Shown in pieces: positions 26,194 to 34,309 of a stretch of 58,950 nucleotides of DNA. Position numbers and translations under genes: made by a program. Source of the stretch: JBIICI01 sp044238935. Its GTDB lineage: Bacteria; Pseudomonadota; Alphaproteobacteria; Micavibrionales; Micavibrionaceae. The notes below the pieces were generated by a model. It worked only from the letters and a program-made list of their open reading frames with translations, was not told where the DNA came from and made no database searches. The first letter of the stretch is position 1. Every line of letters starts with the position of its first letter. The stretch spans positions 1 to 58,950 of the forward strand of contig JBIICI010000011.1 of the NCBI GenBank assembly GCA_044238935.1. Direction: 5' to 3'.

Positions 26194-27528
26194 ATGGCTT
26201 TTTCTTCTTCCAAACGCATGGCAACAACACGTCGCTTTTTTCTATCCTTAATCATGATGACCAGCACAGCATGGAGCATCCAAGCCTGTGCAAGCCATGC
26301 ACAAACACCATCCAGCCAAAAAGAAGCCTATGAGGCATTAAATCTATTCGGTGAGGTCTATGAACGTGTTAAGACAGAATATGTCGAAGATGTGCCTGAC
26401 AAAAAAATCATCGAAGGGGCGATTAATGGGATGCTCACGCAATTAGACCCCCATTCCGCCTATTTAAACGCCGATGATTTCAAAGATATGCAAGTCCAAA
26501 CAAAAGGTGAATTTGGTGGATTAGGGATTGAAGTCACGATGGAAGATGGTCTGATCAAGGTCGTATCCCCCATTGACGACACACCCGCCTTTCATGCAGG
26601 AATTCAATCTGGTGATTTCATTACCCATCTGAATAACGAACCCGTTATGGGCAAAACATTGGCGGAAGCCATTGAAATTATGCGTGGCAAAGCAGGCACG
26701 GATATTGACCTTAAAATCCGCAGAGAAGGAAAAAACCGCCTCTTAGATATAAAGCTAACCCGTGCCATTATTAAAATCAAAGCCGTCAAAAGCAAATTGA
26801 TCAATGGTGATGTGGGCTATATTCGTATCACCACATTTAATGATAATACACAAGATAGCTTAGACGAAGCCTTTAAATCTTTTGAAAAGACCGCGCAAAA
26901 ACCATTGCGGGGGATTATTGTTGATTTGCGCAATAATCCGGGGGGGCTTTTGGTACAGGCAATTTCTGTTGCCGACAGCTTTTTAGAAAAAGGCGAAATT
27001 GTTTCAACGCGTGGTCGCAACAAAGCCGATAATCGCAGCGATGTCGCCACAACAGGTGACTTGGCGAAAGGATTGCCTGTTATCGTAATCATTAATGGCG
27101 GATCTGCATCCGCATCTGAGATTGTGGCAGGCGCATTACAAGATCATGGACGCGCCATCATTATGGGCACAAAATCCTTTGGAAAAGGCTCTGTACAAAC
27201 GGTCATTCCCATCAGCCGCGATAGTGCGATTAAATTGACAACAGCCCGTTACTATACCCCATCTGGTCGATCCATTCAGGCAAAAGGGATTGATCCCGAT
27301 ATTATCGTTGAAAATGCAAAAATTGATGAAACAAAAGATATTGAACTGATTCATGAGGCCGATTTACCGGGTGCGTTGGATAAAGAACAGAAAAAAGAAG
27401 AGCAGAAAAATGCTAAACCAGAAAGCTTTACACCAGAAAGTAAAATTGGTGACAAAGATGATTATCAACTCTCCCGTGCTGTTGACTTGATCCGAGGCCT
27501 AGGACTATATAATGAGCACAAAAACTAA
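26194..27528 (+). CDS. ctpA: Carboxyl-terminal processing protease (S41 family, CtpA)
   Basis: A 444-residue periplasmic serine protease: N-terminal signal sequence, a helical segment, a PDZ domain (about 105-180, with FGGLGIEV and AGIQSGDFI) and the S41 catalytic domain. The catalytic serine lies in GGSASASEIVAG (near 306) and the lysine in GTKSFGKGS (near 331). CTPs trim or degrade periplasmic proteins from their C-termini, often affecting peptidoglycan hydrolases. It lies between envC and yibQ, with a 17-base overlap into yibQ. Confidence 0.95.
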   Translation: MAFSSSKRMATTRRFFLSLIMMTSTAWSIQACASHAQTPSSQKEAYEALNLFGEVYERVKTEYVEDVPDKKIIEGAINGMLTQLDPHSAYLNADDFKDMQVQTKGEFGGLGIEVTMEDGLIKVVSPIDDTPAFHAGIQSGDFITHLNNEPVMGKTLAEAIEIMRGKAGTDIDLKIRREGKNRLLDIKLTRAIIKIKAVKSKLINGDVGYIRITTFNDNTQDSLDEAFKSFEKTAQKPLRGIIVDLRNNPGGLLVQAISVADSFLEKGEIVSTRGRNKADNRSDVATTGDLAKGLPVIVIINGGSASASEIVAGALQDHGRAIIMGTKSFGKGSVQTVIPISRDSAIKLTTARYYTPSGRSIQAKGIDPDIIVENAKIDETKDIELIHEADLPGALDKEQKKEEQKNAKPESFTPESKIGDKDDYQLSRAVDLIRGLGLYNEHKN

Positions 27529-28612
27529 AAAAAAACCCTCGATCATTGACCTAATGCGCCGCATTTGGTCAATGGTCAAACCACCCCGTTTTATACAGGG
27601 ATTTTTACTGTCTTTTTTTATAGGCGGCATTTTAATGTCCGCCTTTTTTGGCTGGTTAATGGCGGGGCGTTTTGATGTTTATAAAAATCTGTATGAAAGC
27701 GTCAATCAATATTATAGCGATATTCAAATACAAGGCAGCAAAAACCACCCCCAGCCTATAGAAACATCTGAGCCCCTCTCCGCCACAGAAGAAAAGATCC
27801 AAGCCGAAACGATGGAGGAAGATAAAGAGCCTCACCCAAAAGGATTATGGCAGGCTGTAAAATCAGAACCAGAAAACACAGATTTATTCTTGCCCATCAT
27901 CCGCAGCGCAGATAGAAAAACAATTTTTGATCATTACAGACAAAAAACAGGGCAATTTTTACAAACAATATCAGCAGATCAAAAACGTCATTTTGTGAGT
28001 TTTCTGATCAATAATTATGGGTTATCTGTAACACAATCTGATATGATCTTAAAAAACATCCCTGCAAAAAGCGGACTGATTTTATCGCCCTACGCCCTCA
28101 ATCCACAAGAATGGATTGATAAAGCCACCCAAGCCGGCATGGAAGTTTGGATTTACATCCCCATCAACAAAGATGATGTGATGCTAAATGACAATGGCCG
28201 CGCGGCACTGGCACAAGATTACACACAAGAAAAAAATCAACGTAACCTTTACAGTATTTTATCCGCCGCGAAAGGATATGTTGGCGTCGCGATGGATTTA
28301 GACAAAATCACCGCCACAGATACCGCCTTTAGCCTATTTTATGATGATTTAAAAAACAGAGGTGTTCGTATTTTAAATATTGATCCCAATGGGCATGAAT
28401 ATCAAAAAATAAGTGCCACTCCCTATGTTGCCGCACAATTTAATGTCTCAGGGATTTTATACAATCAGTCACTTTCAGATATTTTACCGCCTGAAAATAC
28501 GGGCATTGTGATTCTGCCGATGATGCCTGCGGCCTCAACTTTAATGACACAATGGCTGCAGCAAAACCCTAAAAAAACCCTTGTTCCCCCGTCACAGTTT
28601 TTTATGAATTGA
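27512..28612 (+). CDS. Divergent polysaccharide deacetylase family protein (YibQ)
   Basis: A 366-residue protein with one N-terminal membrane anchor (about 28-50), a low-complexity periplasmic linker (about 70-120), and a C-terminal domain of the divergent polysaccharide deacetylase fold (about 150-366; for example GLILSPYALNPQEW, GMEVWIYIPIN and YVGVAMDLDKI). The family occurs with envC and ctpA in proteobacteria, and its activity has not been established to my knowledge. The IDDxG signature often seen at the start of this domain is not evident here. The start overlaps ctpA by 17 bases; the end is followed by rppH. Confidence 0.82.
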   Translation: MSTKTKKKPSIIDLMRRIWSMVKPPRFIQGFLLSFFIGGILMSAFFGWLMAGRFDVYKNLYESVNQYYSDIQIQGSKNHPQPIETSEPLSATEEKIQAETMEEDKEPHPKGLWQAVKSEPENTDLFLPIIRSADRKTIFDHYRQKTGQFLQTISADQKRHFVSFLINNYGLSVTQSDMILKNIPAKSGLILSPYALNPQEWIDKATQAGMEVWIYIPINKDDVMLNDNGRAALAQDYTQEKNQRNLYSILSAAKGYVGVAMDLDKITATDTAFSLFYDDLKNRGVRILNIDPNGHEYQKISATPYVAAQFNVSGILYNQSLSDILPPENTGIVILPMMPAASTLMTQWLQQNPKKTLVPPSQFFMN

Positions 28613-28620
28613 ATAAGATT

Positions 28621-29142
28621 ATGATTGCCGATTTAAAAAACACATCCCCCACATTAGAAGAGCGCAATGCCCTGCCCTATCGTCCGTGCGTTGGCATTGT
28701 CTTATTTAACAAAGACGGCAGAGTTTTCGCGGGTGAGCGCATCAACAGCCCCAATGCATGGCAAATGCCACAAGGCGGCATTGATGCAGGTGAAACGATT
28801 GAACAAGCCGCCTTGCGTGAATTAGCCGAAGAAATTGGTACAAATCATGTGACATTAATCGAAACCATGCCTGATCCCGTGCGTTATGACCTGCCCTTAG
28901 AAATTTGTGCAGAAGTTTGGGCGCAATGGGGCAACCAGAAATTCCGTGGACAAGAACAATTTTGGGTATCCGCACAATTTAAGGGTGATGATGCCGACAT
29001 TAATTTATCCCCCCCTGACCATCCAGCTGAATTTTTTCGTTGGAAATGGGTGGATTTACCTGATTTAATTGATCTGATTGTCCCCTTCAAACGCGATATT
29101 TACCGACAGGTCATTGCGTATTTTTCTAAATCAGTTTCTTAA
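28621..29142 (+). CDS. rppH: RNA pyrophosphohydrolase RppH
   Basis: A 173-residue Nudix hydrolase that removes pyrophosphate from mRNA 5' ends and so starts degradation. It begins with YRPCVGIVLFNKDGRVFAGER, and the Nudix box (GGIDAGETIEQAALRELAEEIG type) is at residues 52-74. The DLP and WFW-like segments (EFFRWKWVDL) complete the RppH/Ap4A hydrolase pattern. The ATG at 28621 is taken over an upstream in-frame TTG that overlaps the yibQ stop. The gene ends four bases before the convergent secreted-protein gene. Confidence 0.93.
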   Translation: MIADLKNTSPTLEERNALPYRPCVGIVLFNKDGRVFAGERINSPNAWQMPQGGIDAGETIEQAALRELAEEIGTNHVTLIETMPDPVRYDLPLEICAEVWAQWGNQKFRGQEQFWVSAQFKGDDADINLSPPDHPAEFFRWKWVDLPDLIDLIVPFKRDIYRQVIAYFSKSVS

Positions 29143-29146
29143 ATCG

Positions 29147-30409
29147 CTACTGACTTGCAATCGTTGTTTGCTTATTGCGGATTTTTAATTCAGCCAATAA
29201 AGACATTAACATTTCACGCCGTCTGAAAGCCTCAAAAATATCGCGTTTCTGCATTGAATGAACAGCCGCCAAAGTTTGGCTGAGCTGTATCAGATTCGTA
29301 CTGCCAACCCCTGTGTTCACATAAAATTGTGGGTTTTGCAAAAGTGTTTTGGTTAAAACCCCCATCTGTGCATAATAGCTGGGGTTATCTGTAACAATAT
29401 CTTTAATGTCTGCCGCTGGTACACCCAAATTGTTAAAGGCCGCCTTTAGAAATTCTGTATTCCCCCCAGCCCCTGAACTTTTTAAACCAATTTGTTTTAA
29501 ATAGCTATTGCGGGCAACATTGCGTATGGCCTGCAATGATCTGGCCTCCATAAATTCATTGATGTTTTTGGGATTACCCTGATCATCGGGTGTTAAATCA
29601 ATTCTATCATTGCCTTGATTATTATAGAGATATTGTGCAAACGCCATTGCAGCACGTTCATCATCGCTGGTCTTACTATCGTTCCAATTCAGCTTTAATG
29701 TTTGTACTGTACTGAGGAAATAAGTTGCATCAATATCTTTATCAAAAAGCGCAGGATTTTTTGCCTTACATTCTTTTTTATAATCTTGACTTGAGGCATA
29801 AGCGCTGGGGTCACAATAATATTGCATAATATCTGCTTGCCGCGCCTCTTTATCTCTCAACGCCCCGTTTTTTGTTACACCGCTTGCGTTTAATAAATCT
29901 TGGTCTTTCAAAATATTGGATAAAATTTTGGTGTTAATGGTGGCCTTTCGTTCAGAGGCGAAAAGTGAATTTGCTGCCGTAGCATGGGAGCAAACGCCCT
30001 GTGAAACTTGCCCCTGTTGAACAAGAGATGCATTTTCTTGATCAAGGGCAAGCTGATATTTCGTGGCATTTTGCGCATCATTCAAGCGGCTTTTATTATA
30101 ATTTTTTTCAATCAACGTCGCCACGATTGCATCTGTCATGGCATTTAATGTGTTCAGATAATGATCTTTGATCAATCCCGTCATATTATTGACATTGACT
30201 GGATCACATGTGGAAATCGTAATGGGGCCACTGCCAAGACGATTAAACGTACATTGCACCCCCACAGGCAAACCAGGCAGAGAGGCCGCATGCGATGGCA
30301 ATGAAACCCCCATTAAAGACAGATAAAAGATCCCAACGCTCACCATAGAGCCTAAAAATCTGCATCCATGCTTTATGTCTGTATGATGTTGATTATCAAA
30401 AGCGCGCAT
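29147..30409 (-). CDS. Secreted protein of unknown function, paralogue A, next to type IVB secretion genes
   Basis: A 420-residue protein with a long N-terminal export signal ending near PSHAASLPG. I do not recognise the family. Three to five cysteines lie in the mature part (GVCSHA, YYCDPS, KECKAK). The central and C-terminal parts are mostly helical. The C-terminal 120 residues are clearly homologous to the next gene: NPSYYAQMGVLTK, QNPQFYVNTG, KRDIFEAFRRREMLMSLLAEL. It follows paralogue B by 18 bases with an AGGAAA ribosome binding site, so the two are an operon. That operon diverges from the icmL-icmJ cluster, suggesting a periplasmic part of, or partner for, the secretion machine. Confidence 0.7.
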   Translation of the reverse strand: MRAFDNQHHTDIKHGCRFLGSMVSVGIFYLSLMGVSLPSHAASLPGLPVGVQCTFNRLGSGPITISTCDPVNVNNMTGLIKDHYLNTLNAMTDAIVATLIEKNYNKSRLNDAQNATKYQLALDQENASLVQQGQVSQGVCSHATAANSLFASERKATINTKILSNILKDQDLLNASGVTKNGALRDKEARQADIMQYYCDPSAYASSQDYKKECKAKNPALFDKDIDATYFLSTVQTLKLNWNDSKTSDDERAAMAFAQYLYNNQGNDRIDLTPDDQGNPKNINEFMEARSLQAIRNVARNSYLKQIGLKSSGAGGNTEFLKAAFNNLGVPAADIKDIVTDNPSYYAQMGVLTKTLLQNPQFYVNTGVGSTNLIQLSQTLAAVHSMQKRDIFEAFRRREMLMSLLAELKIRNKQTTIASQ

Positions 30410-30427
30410 GCTTTTTTCCTGTTAATT

Positions 30428-31735
30428 TTATCTTGGTGATGGGTTTGAATCTAAGCGTGATTTAAGCTGTGTCTGTGCCTTTTCAACTTCTAACTCTAAC
30501 AAAACAGATAAAACCATTTCACTGCGCAACAGACTTTCAAAAATATCACGATCTTGCATCAAACTAATTGCCTGCATAGATACCTGCATCCTTTGCAAAT
30601 TTGCTGGCGTATCACCAGTATTCACAAAAAATTGTGGGTTCTGATACAATTTTTTGGTCAAAATTTCCATTTGTGCATCATAACTAGGGTTCAATCCTGC
30701 CTTACGATTCATGTCGTCATGAACTTCTTTGGCACTGGTTTTATCATTGCCAAATCCTAAATCAATTAACTGTTTCCGTGCAAAGGGCGCAACATATTTC
30801 GACTGATCTCCTCCCGTGGCTTTCATTGAGGCGATTACATTAAAGGAGTTCCGTGCAACATTGCGTTTTGCCAACACAGAACGAATATCAAGCATATTCG
30901 CTCTTATAACTTCAGGCTCAATTAAATCAAAAACTTGATTTGCGTATAAATTCGCAGACATTGCACGAATAGTACTTTCATCAGGCGTTATCCCTTTTCG
31001 ATCTGGCAGCTTATCATCCTCACTATTTAAATTTAACGTTGGTTCTGTTTCAATAAAGCTTGTATAATCAATATCCATGTTTTCATATCCGCGAACCTCT
31101 ACGCCTTTTGGGCATAAACTTCTAGCCGCAGCTCCAAAGCTATTTGGATCACAATGATAGCGCCTGTAAATATCCCCTCTAGAAAATTGATCATTGGCAT
31201 TTCCTTGAGATGACGTATCTCCCTCCTTCAATGTATCTCGGGCCACGCTCTGTTTCGCCAAGAATTTCTTCATATTTCCTGCCTTATCTTCTGTCGAAGC
31301 AATAGATGCAGACAATGTTCCCAAACGACAAACCTCTTCACTTGGTTTATATTCTTTGACAATTTCAGCATTTTCTTTATCCAAAGCCATTGTATAATCG
31401 GTCGCTGTTTTATGGTCAACCATACGACTTTCAACAAAATCCTGTTCCTTAAGCGTGCTGATAATCGCATCGCGCATCGAATCTAATGTCGGTTTCAGGT
31501 AGGACATAAAAAATGAATTTAAAATCCAATTTTCCAACCCAATAAATTCAGATTTAACCAGCGCCGTTGCCGTTGCATGACGTGTATTCGCCGCCGTTTC
31601 CGATTGTAAATGCCGCGCAGCCGCTGAAAATTCGGTTTCATAGGGCGGACAAGCCGCGAAAACGGTGCGCCCTCCTGACACAGCAAAAACAGTAAAAATC
31701 ATTAAAAACAATACAGCGTTTGTGAAGATGCGCAT
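30428..31735 (-). CDS. Secreted protein of unknown function, paralogue B, divergent from icmL
   Basis: A 435-residue exported protein with a clean signal peptide (MRIFTNAVLFLMIF to about residue 28, ending TVFA-ACPP). The ATG at 31735 has a GAGAAA site just upstream; an in-frame TTG further up would add 23 basic residues ahead of the signal. It is a paralogue of the downstream gene: TMALDKENAEIVKE corresponds to QLALDQENASLVQQ, YHCDPN to YYCDPS, NVARNSF to NVARNSY, and NPQFFVNTG to NPQFYVNTG. No enzyme motif is seen. The 233 bases to icmL contain repeated 9-mers. A role in type IVB secretion is inferred from position only. Confidence 0.7.
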   Translation of the reverse strand: MRIFTNAVLFLMIFTVFAVSGGRTVFAACPPYETEFSAAARHLQSETAANTRHATATALVKSEFIGLENWILNSFFMSYLKPTLDSMRDAIISTLKEQDFVESRMVDHKTATDYTMALDKENAEIVKEYKPSEEVCRLGTLSASIASTEDKAGNMKKFLAKQSVARDTLKEGDTSSQGNANDQFSRGDIYRRYHCDPNSFGAAARSLCPKGVEVRGYENMDIDYTSFIETEPTLNLNSEDDKLPDRKGITPDESTIRAMSANLYANQVFDLIEPEVIRANMLDIRSVLAKRNVARNSFNVIASMKATGGDQSKYVAPFARKQLIDLGFGNDKTSAKEVHDDMNRKAGLNPSYDAQMEILTKKLYQNPQFFVNTGDTPANLQRMQVSMQAISLMQDRDIFESLLRSEMVLSVLLELEVEKAQTQLKSRLDSNPSPR

Positions 31736-31844
31736 TTTTTCTCTTTTTATTCCAGTGATGATTTGTTTACTTTTCCGTTTTATTATATCACACTTATAAA
31801 CCAAAAATCATGCTTTAAAAATAACATTTTCAAGTCCGAAAAAA

Positions 31845-31901
31845 TAAATCATTAAAAATAAATCATTTTTCTTTTTTTAATTAAGAAAAAAGTAAATCAT
31901 T
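31845..31901. promoter_or_regulatory. Three direct copies of TAAATCATT between divergent secretion operons
   Basis: TAAATCATT occurs at 31845-31853, 31859-31867 and 31893-31901, the last two extended to TAAATCATTTTTCTTT. Starts are 14 and 34 bases apart, all in the same orientation. They lie just upstream of the likely icmL promoter and could bind a regulator of one or both operons. The region is very AT-rich, so chance similarity is possible. Confidence 0.4.
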
Positions 31902-31912
31902 TTTCTTTAGAG

Positions 31913-31941
31913 TTGCCTTTGATAAGATTGACGGGTATATT
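31913..31941 (+). promoter_or_regulatory. Putative sigma-70 promoter of icmL
   Basis: TTGCCT (31913-31918) and TATATT (31936-31941) are separated by 17 bases, placing the start of transcription about 20 bases before the icmL ATG at 31969. Confidence 0.4.
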
Positions 31942-31968
31942 ATCTTTTTTTGTGATGAATAAATAAAC

Positions 31969-32820
31969 ATGACTGACCCTAAAGAGCCCACACGGCCGAC
32001 ACAAAACACACGCGCAGCGCCGTCACCTGAACGGCAAGCTCAGCCGCGCCCAAATGGTCAGCCTCGAAATGGTCAGCCTGTGGGATCACGCCCCAATCCA
32101 TCACAACAAAACCAAGCCCAAAGAACAGCATCCAACCCGACGCAACCCCCACAACAACAGGGAGCACGTCCTGCTGCTGCCCCCATAAATAACAAGGGAT
32201 TAAATGCCGTTGTCACGCGCAATAGCTTTTATCAGGACGGTTACCGCAACTTTATGCGCATTGCCCTCATCCAAAGCATTATTATCGCGATTTTGGCCAT
32301 TGGTTTTATCTTTTACGCCGCAGGGCAAGAAAAGCAATATGTCTATTTTGCAACATCTGAGGATGGTCGCCTGATTCCGATGGTGCCTTTGAACCACCCC
32401 AATCTTTCAAATCCCGCCTTATTATCATGGGTATCACAGGCCTCGGCTGAGGTTATGAGCTTTGGTTTTAATGATTATAGACGCCGCCTTCAAGAAGCAT
32501 CAAGACATTTCACACGCACGGGCTGGCAAAGTTTTACGCAAGCTTTACAAAGCGCCCAAATGATTGAAACGATTAACGCCAATAAACAAGTTGTGACCGC
32601 AACCCCCAATGGCGCACCGATTATTATCAAAGAATCTATCGATACGGGACGTTATGAATGGTTGATCCAAGTCCCTCTCCTTTTAAATTACCAAGCAGGC
32701 GGCCGTAGCCGTGATGAGAGGAAAGAAATTTTAATAAAAGTTGTCCGTGTTCCCAGATTGGAAAGCCCAAATGGCGTTGGTATTGAACAATGGAATGTTA
32801 TACAAGGATCATCACAGTGA
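31969..32820 (+). CDS. icmL: Type IVB secretion protein IcmL/DotI
   Basis: A 283-residue inner-membrane protein. Residues 1-75 are a proline/glutamine-rich cytoplasmic stretch, 94-116 a single membrane helix, and the rest the periplasmic IcmL domain (GFNDYRRRLQEASRHFT, GWQSFTQAL, YEWLIQVPLLLNY and IEQWNVIQG). IcmL/DotI is an inner-membrane component of Dot/Icm systems, resembling TraM of conjugative IncI plasmids. The assignment is strengthened by the following gene order K-E-G-C-D-J, the same as in Legionella. No icmM/dotJ homologue precedes it; the unit starts here. Confidence 0.9.
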   Translation: MTDPKEPTRPTQNTRAAPSPERQAQPRPNGQPRNGQPVGSRPNPSQQNQAQRTASNPTQPPQQQGARPAAAPINNKGLNAVVTRNSFYQDGYRNFMRIALIQSIIIAILAIGFIFYAAGQEKQYVYFATSEDGRLIPMVPLNHPNLSNPALLSWVSQASAEVMSFGFNDYRRRLQEASRHFTRTGWQSFTQALQSAQMIETINANKQVVTATPNGAPIIIKESIDTGRYEWLIQVPLLLNYQAGGRSRDERKEILIKVVRVPRLESPNGVGIEQWNVIQGSSQ

Positions 32821-32929
32821 CAAATTTTAACTTTTTTTCATTCGACCCCTCTTTTTTCGTGACGGCTGTGCCGTTGCACTTTACAATTACATGGAATTAA
32901 AGACTAAACGTGACGGGAACATTATAAAA

Positions 32930-34303
32930 ATGCATCACATTGTGCGCCCCCTTATCATGAAACCTCTTTTTTGTGTTTCAAAAATTTCTTTTTTAAGCGC
33001 TCTCCTGCTTTCTGGGGCGCTTCTGTGCGCCTTACCTGATAAGAGCTTAGCCCAAAATGTTGCGACCAAAACGCAAATTGCGCCCCCTATTGAGCCTATT
33101 GAAAATTTAAACCCTACGGACTCTGCCCCTGCACAGCCGCCTAAAAAAGATCTAAAACCTGCTGGATCAGTGCAAAAAATGGGTGTTCCTGCAGAGCAAA
33201 AAGCAAGTACGGGCACTGAATCTTTGCCTCAAAACAATGAAGGCGACAGCATATCCATTGAATCTATGGCACAAACGACCCCGAAAACAGCCCCCAGTGA
33301 AGAGGGCAATACAGCCCCTATGGTGCCGTCTTTTCCTGAATCCTCAATTATTGAACAAGCTGGTATTGAACAAGCAGGCAGCGATTTGCCCACCGAAGAA
33401 ATTTCAACAGTGAACGCACGATCCCCCGGTTTAACATTAGACCAAGGCTTAGTGGATGCCGCAGGCTCGGATGTCGCGTCAGCAAGCCCTGCTGACACAG
33501 CACAAGATAAAGAGGCCATTCGTCAAGAAGCCTTTAAATCCGCGCTTGATGGTCTTTTGCCTCTGCGCCCCGAAGAGATCCAAACCGTTTTAAAAGAATA
33601 TGATAAAACACGCGAAGTGGTCGAAAAGCCTTTTTATGAACGCCCAACGCCCCGCATTGTTGTTCAACAACTTTCTACTGATCCTGCTGTTACGCCCCCC
33701 GTTTTAAAGGTTGCAACGGGATATGTCACAACAATTAATATTGTAGATGCGACAGGCGCGCCTTGGCCGATTCAAGATTTAAGCTGGGCAGGCGATTTTG
33801 AAGTGACCAATCCAGAATCAGGGGGCAATGTTTTACGAATCACTCCTATGGCAGATTTTGCTTTTGGAAATGTTTCTTTGCGACTCGTGGATTTAAAAAC
33901 ACCCTTGACATTGACCCTCAATACCGTACGCGATGAGGTTTTTTACCGTGTCGATGCGCGCGTAAGTGAATATGGCCCCTTGGCTGACGTTCCCTTAATT
34001 AAGGGAGGGATTCAATTATCTGCTAGCAATAAAAATTTAGGCAAAATCTTGGATGGTGCCGTCGAATCATCACTGGAAACGCTGGATGTCTCTGGCACAG
34101 ATGGTCGCACCAAAGCATACAGACAAGAGGGAACGCTTTATTTAAGAACGCCATTGACCTTATTATCCCCCGGATGGACAGAGTCAGTACGCTCTGCGGA
34201 TGGGATGAATGTTTATTCTATTCCAGAAACGCCTGTTGTCTTACTGTCGGATCAGGGATCTATGGTGCGTGCCTATATTAATGAACCAGCTTTGGGGGAG
34301 TAA
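32930..34303 (+). CDS. icmK: Type IVB secretion outer-membrane core protein IcmK/DotH
   Basis: A 457-residue exported protein with an N-terminal signal (CVSKISFLSALLLSGALL, ending near KSLA-QN), a long proline/glutamine/threonine-rich linker (about 40-200), and a C-terminal DotH domain: VATGYVTTINIVDATG, WPIQDLSWAG, LRITPMADFAFGN and LTLTLNTVRDEVFYRVDAR. DotH forms part of the outer-membrane ring with DotC and DotD; it resembles TraN of IncI plasmids and the VirB9 role. ATGs at 32891 and 32957 are also possible; GGGAAC stands before 32930. icmE follows after six bases. Confidence 0.9.
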   Translation: MHHIVRPLIMKPLFCVSKISFLSALLLSGALLCALPDKSLAQNVATKTQIAPPIEPIENLNPTDSAPAQPPKKDLKPAGSVQKMGVPAEQKASTGTESLPQNNEGDSISIESMAQTTPKTAPSEEGNTAPMVPSFPESSIIEQAGIEQAGSDLPTEEISTVNARSPGLTLDQGLVDAAGSDVASASPADTAQDKEAIRQEAFKSALDGLLPLRPEEIQTVLKEYDKTREVVEKPFYERPTPRIVVQQLSTDPAVTPPVLKVATGYVTTINIVDATGAPWPIQDLSWAGDFEVTNPESGGNVLRITPMADFAFGNVSLRLVDLKTPLTLTLNTVRDEVFYRVDARVSEYGPLADVPLIKGGIQLSASNKNLGKILDGAVESSLETLDVSGTDGRTKAYRQEGTLYLRTPLTLLSPGWTESVRSADGMNVYSIPETPVVLLSDQGSMVRAYINEPALGE

Positions 34304-34309
34304 AAAAGC

